DNA of 28,183 nt from an uncultured Blautia sp. (GTDB lineage: Bacteria; Bacillota; Clostridia; Lachnospirales; Lachnospiraceae), in the NCBI RefSeq assembly GCF_934371575.1, contig NZ_CAKRNY010000046.1:1-28183 (forward strand), written 5' to 3'. Of this stretch, positions 25,927-28,183 are shown one piece after another; position 1 is the stretch's first letter, and every line of letters begins with the position of its first letter. A program made the translations under genes and the position numbers. The notes beneath the pieces are model-generated. The model was not told the origin of the DNA. It saw only the letters and a program-made list of their open reading frames with translations, and did not search any database.

Positions 25927-25966
25927 CCGAAATTTTTCTATTATATTTCGGAATATCCCTTTTTTA
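25927..25966 (+). terminator. probable terminator after the MBL-fold gene
   Basis: CCGAAAT (25927-25933) and ATTTCGG (25945-25951) form a 7-bp stem with an 11-nt loop. It is followed after a short gap by CCCTTTTTT. Confidence 0.55.
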
Positions 25967-25982
25967 TTTGGGAAAGTTCTGG

Positions 25983-25988
25983 TATACT
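25983..25988 (+). promoter_or_regulatory. -10 element of the RelA/SpoT-domain gene
   Basis: TATACT at 25983-25988. The -35 position is a T-run without a clear hexamer. It would give a leader of about 110 nt. Confidence 0.45.
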
Positions 25989-26028
25989 AAAGTGTATGCT
26001 TAGTAGAACGTACGGAATATAAAATATA

Positions 26029-26077
26029 ATAACTGTGTAGTTTTCGGACCGTAATCCGTGAGGACTCCGGCAGTTAT
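26029..26077 (+). other. structured 5' leader of the RelA/SpoT-domain gene
   Basis: ATAACTG (26029-26035) pairs perfectly with CAGTTAT (26071-26077) and encloses a GC-rich segment in otherwise AT-rich DNA. Inside, CGGA (26045-26048) can pair with TCCG (26055-26058), and CCG (26056-26058) with CGG (26068-26070); the two inner pairings exclude each other. It lies between the -10 element and the ribosome site GGTGGTG (26087-26093). I do not recognise a known riboswitch class. Confidence 0.4.
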
Positions 26078-26101
26078 AAATAAATTGGTGGTGTAAAATT
26101 A

Positions 26102-28033
26102 GTGATTGAACAGAAAAGAGTGATTTTTACAAAGGAGGAATTGGCTGCCAGGGTAAAGGTACCTGCTATTGTGGAACAGGATCTGAAACGAATTATCAGC
26201 GATCGTCTGGAACAGTGCGGTCTGTATTACAGAGTCTTTTCCAGAATTAAGACAGCTTCCTCCATGGCGCATAAATTTGCTCTGAAGGATTATGGCGCGG
26301 AAAATAAGAAACTGCAGGATCTGGTGGGGGTTCGTATTAATTTATATTTTGATGATGACGTTGAAATCTGTCAGAATATAGTGGAGAACACCTTTGATGT
26401 GGTGGGATGGTCTACCTCAGAGCGTAGTGAAGAGGAATTTAAGCCTACCAAGCTAAATGGCGTATGCCGGCTTCCTGAGTATCTGAAATCAGAGATATCA
26501 TCGGAGACATGGGATATGTATATTGATGATACCTTTGAAATCCAGATTAAGACCATGTTTTTCGAGGGATGGCATGAAATTGAGCACGATATGCGTTATA
26601 AAGGAGAAGAGCTCTGGAAAAATTATAAAGGCTTTTCCAGATATTTTAACAGTATCCTGGCAACGCTGGAGCTTTGTGACAAATCGATGGTGACGTTGTT
26701 TGAGGATCTGGGACATTCCCTTTATAAATCCGGCAGATGGAGCGACATGATCAAGAGCCACTTCCGTCTGAAACTGGGAGAAGGACAGCTTTATCCGGAG
26801 GTTGCACAGCTTCTGGATGAGGATCGCAATCTGCAGGTGGAGAACCTGGCGAAGCGGATTTACAAAACGAGCAAGCAGACGCTGGTTGATCAGCTGCTTC
26901 ACCGCAGCCGCAAGGTTCCGATCAATGTAAATACGATTATTGCCCTGTTAAATGACAGCCAGTTCCATGACAGTCGCCTGACAGCGATTTTTAAGGAGCG
27001 GGATGTATATAATGATGGCCGTGAGGAAAGTCTGGGAGAATCCTGGCATTATGAGATGAAGCCTCTTATCCGGTATAATGTATTCCAGATGTGTACGCAG
27101 ATAGATGGAAGCAGGCTGAAGGATGAGAAACCAGCTTCTGCTACGGAGATATTTTTGCAGGCAGCCAATATTATTTATAGCTGGATCGTAGGCAAGTACG
27201 GTGGACTGTTTAAGGGAATGCCGCAGGAAATCAGTACTTATCATGCAGATATTATGGCATATCATGTAGCTGTGAATTATGATCCGGATAATCGGCGGCT
27301 GAACATGCATGTAAGACATATGGATATGGAGGTTGGCGGAAGAATCTGGTATTCGGAGGCAGGATTGGAGGTTTCCCCTCAGGAAGAGGTGATCCTGAAG
27401 GTTTGCAATGGATATGCACAGCCGGAACGGGAGCATACCATTCAGGAGCCTGGCGTAACCTTTTTCAGTTATCCGGGATATTACAAGACAATTGTAGACA
27501 ATATTGGAATTGTAAATGGTATTGAGTGTTCCAACAGGCGCCGCATTTTGCGCGAGGATATGTTTGGAAACCTGCTTACAGCGCTGAATGATCCTGATCG
27601 TCTATTCCCTATCGTTGTGATCATTTCGAAAGAAACTTCAGATGGAATGATGGATGAAGAGTGGCTTGGACAGTTCCGCGTTTCTGATTTTACAAGAACT
27701 GTATGGCGCTATTCCCATGTATTCACTGCCCACGAATCTGTTGGCAAGAAATTCCTGAAGCTTGCAGGAATCGATCTTCGCCAGATTGATGATATTCCAA
27801 GGCTTTATATTTTCTGGCCGGGGAAAGATGTGGATGATTATGGTCCGGAGGATGTGGCAAACTGCAGTTTTGGCCGTCATCTTGAGGCCAGAGGGGATGC
27901 CCGCACCTACGATATTGTCCGGGGAGGACAGGCATTTTACCACAAAATTGTTACAGATTTGCGGGAGTGGAATATTTCAGCAGATATGTGGGAAGGATTC
28001 AAGCTGGAGATTGTAACAGAATTACCAAAATAA
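26102..28033 (+). CDS. RelA/SpoT-domain protein with long unknown C-terminus
   Basis: This is a 643-residue cytosolic protein. Residues about 30-215 match the RelA/SpoT nucleotide pyrophosphotransferase fold: SRIKTASSMAHK (Arg48, Lys50, Ser54 and Lys58 as in RxKxxxSxxxK), LQDLVGVRI (Asp73), FEIQIKT (Glu146) and GWHEIEHDMRYK. The usual guanine-stacking NGYxSxH loop is not intact; NGVCRLPE (119-126) may take its place. There is no HD hydrolase, TGS or ACT domain. Residues about 225-643 match nothing I know. They contain a helical stretch (225-305) and a mixed region with LFPIVVIISK (501-510), a Trp/Arg/His-rich segment (530-550) and RLYIFWPGKD. The GTG start is preceded by GGTGGTG. It could make (p)ppGpp or another pyrophosphorylated product, or act as a regulated toxin-like effector. 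It is monocistronic, with a terminator downstream. Confidence 0.82.
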   Translation: MIEQKRVIFTKEELAARVKVPAIVEQDLKRIISDRLEQCGLYYRVFSRIKTASSMAHKFALKDYGAENKKLQDLVGVRINLYFDDDVEICQNIVENTFDVVGWSTSERSEEEFKPTKLNGVCRLPEYLKSEISSETWDMYIDDTFEIQIKTMFFEGWHEIEHDMRYKGEELWKNYKGFSRYFNSILATLELCDKSMVTLFEDLGHSLYKSGRWSDMIKSHFRLKLGEGQLYPEVAQLLDEDRNLQVENLAKRIYKTSKQTLVDQLLHRSRKVPINVNTIIALLNDSQFHDSRLTAIFKERDVYNDGREESLGESWHYEMKPLIRYNVFQMCTQIDGSRLKDEKPASATEIFLQAANIIYSWIVGKYGGLFKGMPQEISTYHADIMAYHVAVNYDPDNRRLNMHVRHMDMEVGGRIWYSEAGLEVSPQEEVILKVCNGYAQPEREHTIQEPGVTFFSYPGYYKTIVDNIGIVNGIECSNRRRILREDMFGNLLTALNDPDRLFPIVVIISKETSDGMMDEEWLGQFRVSDFTRTVWRYSHVFTAHESVGKKFLKLAGIDLRQIDDIPRLYIFWPGKDVDDYGPEDVANCSFGRHLEARGDARTYDIVRGGQAFYHKIVTDLREWNISADMWEGFKLEIVTELPK

Positions 28034-28051
28034 TAAGAAATACAGTAAATG

Positions 28052-28086
28052 AAAAGCCTGTGAAATCGAAGGTTTCACAGGCTTTT
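28052..28086. terminator. bidirectional terminator
   Basis: AAAAGCCTGTGAAA (28052-28065) and TTTCACAGGCTTTT (28073-28086) form a perfect 14-bp stem with a 7-nt loop. The A- and T-runs at its ends let it stop both the RelA/SpoT-domain transcript and the tRNA transcript from the other strand. Confidence 0.9.
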
Positions 28087-28108
28087 ATAAATATTCGGAA
28101 AATAAAAA

Positions 28109-28183
28109 TGCGGAAGATGGGACTTGAACCCACACAAGCGCAATGCTTACAAGATCCTTAGTCTTGCTCGTCTGCCAGTTCCG
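28109..28183 (-). tRNA. tRNA-Leu(AAG), 5' end outside the window
   Basis: On the minus strand the D-arm begins at the window edge (CGGAACTGGCAGACG). The anticodon stem CAAGA/TCTTG (28150-28166) encloses loop CTAAGGA, giving anticodon AAG at 28159-28157. A long variable arm of the class II type follows, then the T-arm with GGTTCAAGTCC, then the acceptor 3' strand CTTCCGC and discriminator A at 28109. CCA is not encoded. About ten 5' bases (acceptor 5' strand) lie beyond position 28183. Class II shape and A-discriminator support leucine. An A at position 34 would need TadA editing to inosine. Confidence 0.88.

Noticed and set aside
26029..26077. Known riboswitch (c-di-GMP, guanidine, PRPP/ppGpp types)
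   Set aside because: The conserved core motifs I know for these classes are not seen, so I list it only as an unassigned structured leader.

Overview
The window looks like chromosome from a spore-forming Gram-positive of class Clostridia, most likely a Lachnospiraceae-type gut anaerobe. This is inferred from moderate GC, strong AGGAGG-type ribosome binding sites, a sleC/pdaA spore-cortex gene pair, the secG-rnr-smpB cluster, a frr-uppS-cdsA-dxr-rseP operon and TTGACA/TATAAT promoters. I could not run a taxonomic search.

Layout. 1-900: an AT-rich, decayed strip with the tail of a membrane protein, an alpha/beta hydrolase split by an in-frame TAA, and a possible transposase remnant. 931-6119: a divergent module. 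An ABC-2 exporter (ATPase plus two permeases) on the minus strand faces a histidine kinase and LuxR/NarL-type response regulator on the plus strand. Its composition matches the LnrJK/LnrLMN (YfiJK/YfiLMN) antimicrobial sensing and efflux type. Paired TGA...TCA dyads between the two promoters are the candidate operators. 6247-7955: a DegV fatty-acid-binding protein convergent with a PdaA-type polysaccharide deacetylase. 7956-8544: a gene-free, AT-rich stretch with a strong hairpin and a set of degenerate direct repeats I cannot assign. 8545-16510: M24 peptidase, tandem-ACT protein, enolase, SecG, RNase R, SmpB, a hotdog acyl-CoA thioesterase and a lipoprotein whose last codons appear frameshifted. 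16587-22008: pyrH, frr, uppS, cdsA, dxr and rseP (pyrimidine nucleotide supply, ribosome recycling, isoprenoid/cell-wall and phospholipid precursors, site-2 protease). 22136-23293: a FabK/nitronate-monooxygenase-like flavoprotein behind a strong promoter with a FabT-like palindrome at the start site. 23338-25912: a SleC-type spore cortex-lytic enzyme and a secreted ComEC-like metallo-beta-lactamase-fold protein. 26102-28033: a long protein with a divergent RelA/SpoT synthetase domain fused to about 420 residues I do not recognise. The window ends in a truncated tRNA-Leu(AAG).

Most of the window is conserved housekeeping sequence. The parts most worth following up are the RelA/SpoT fusion and its structured leader, the 8.1-8.3 kb repeat array, the dyad-controlled exporter module, and the palindrome in front of the Cys-rich flavoprotein.
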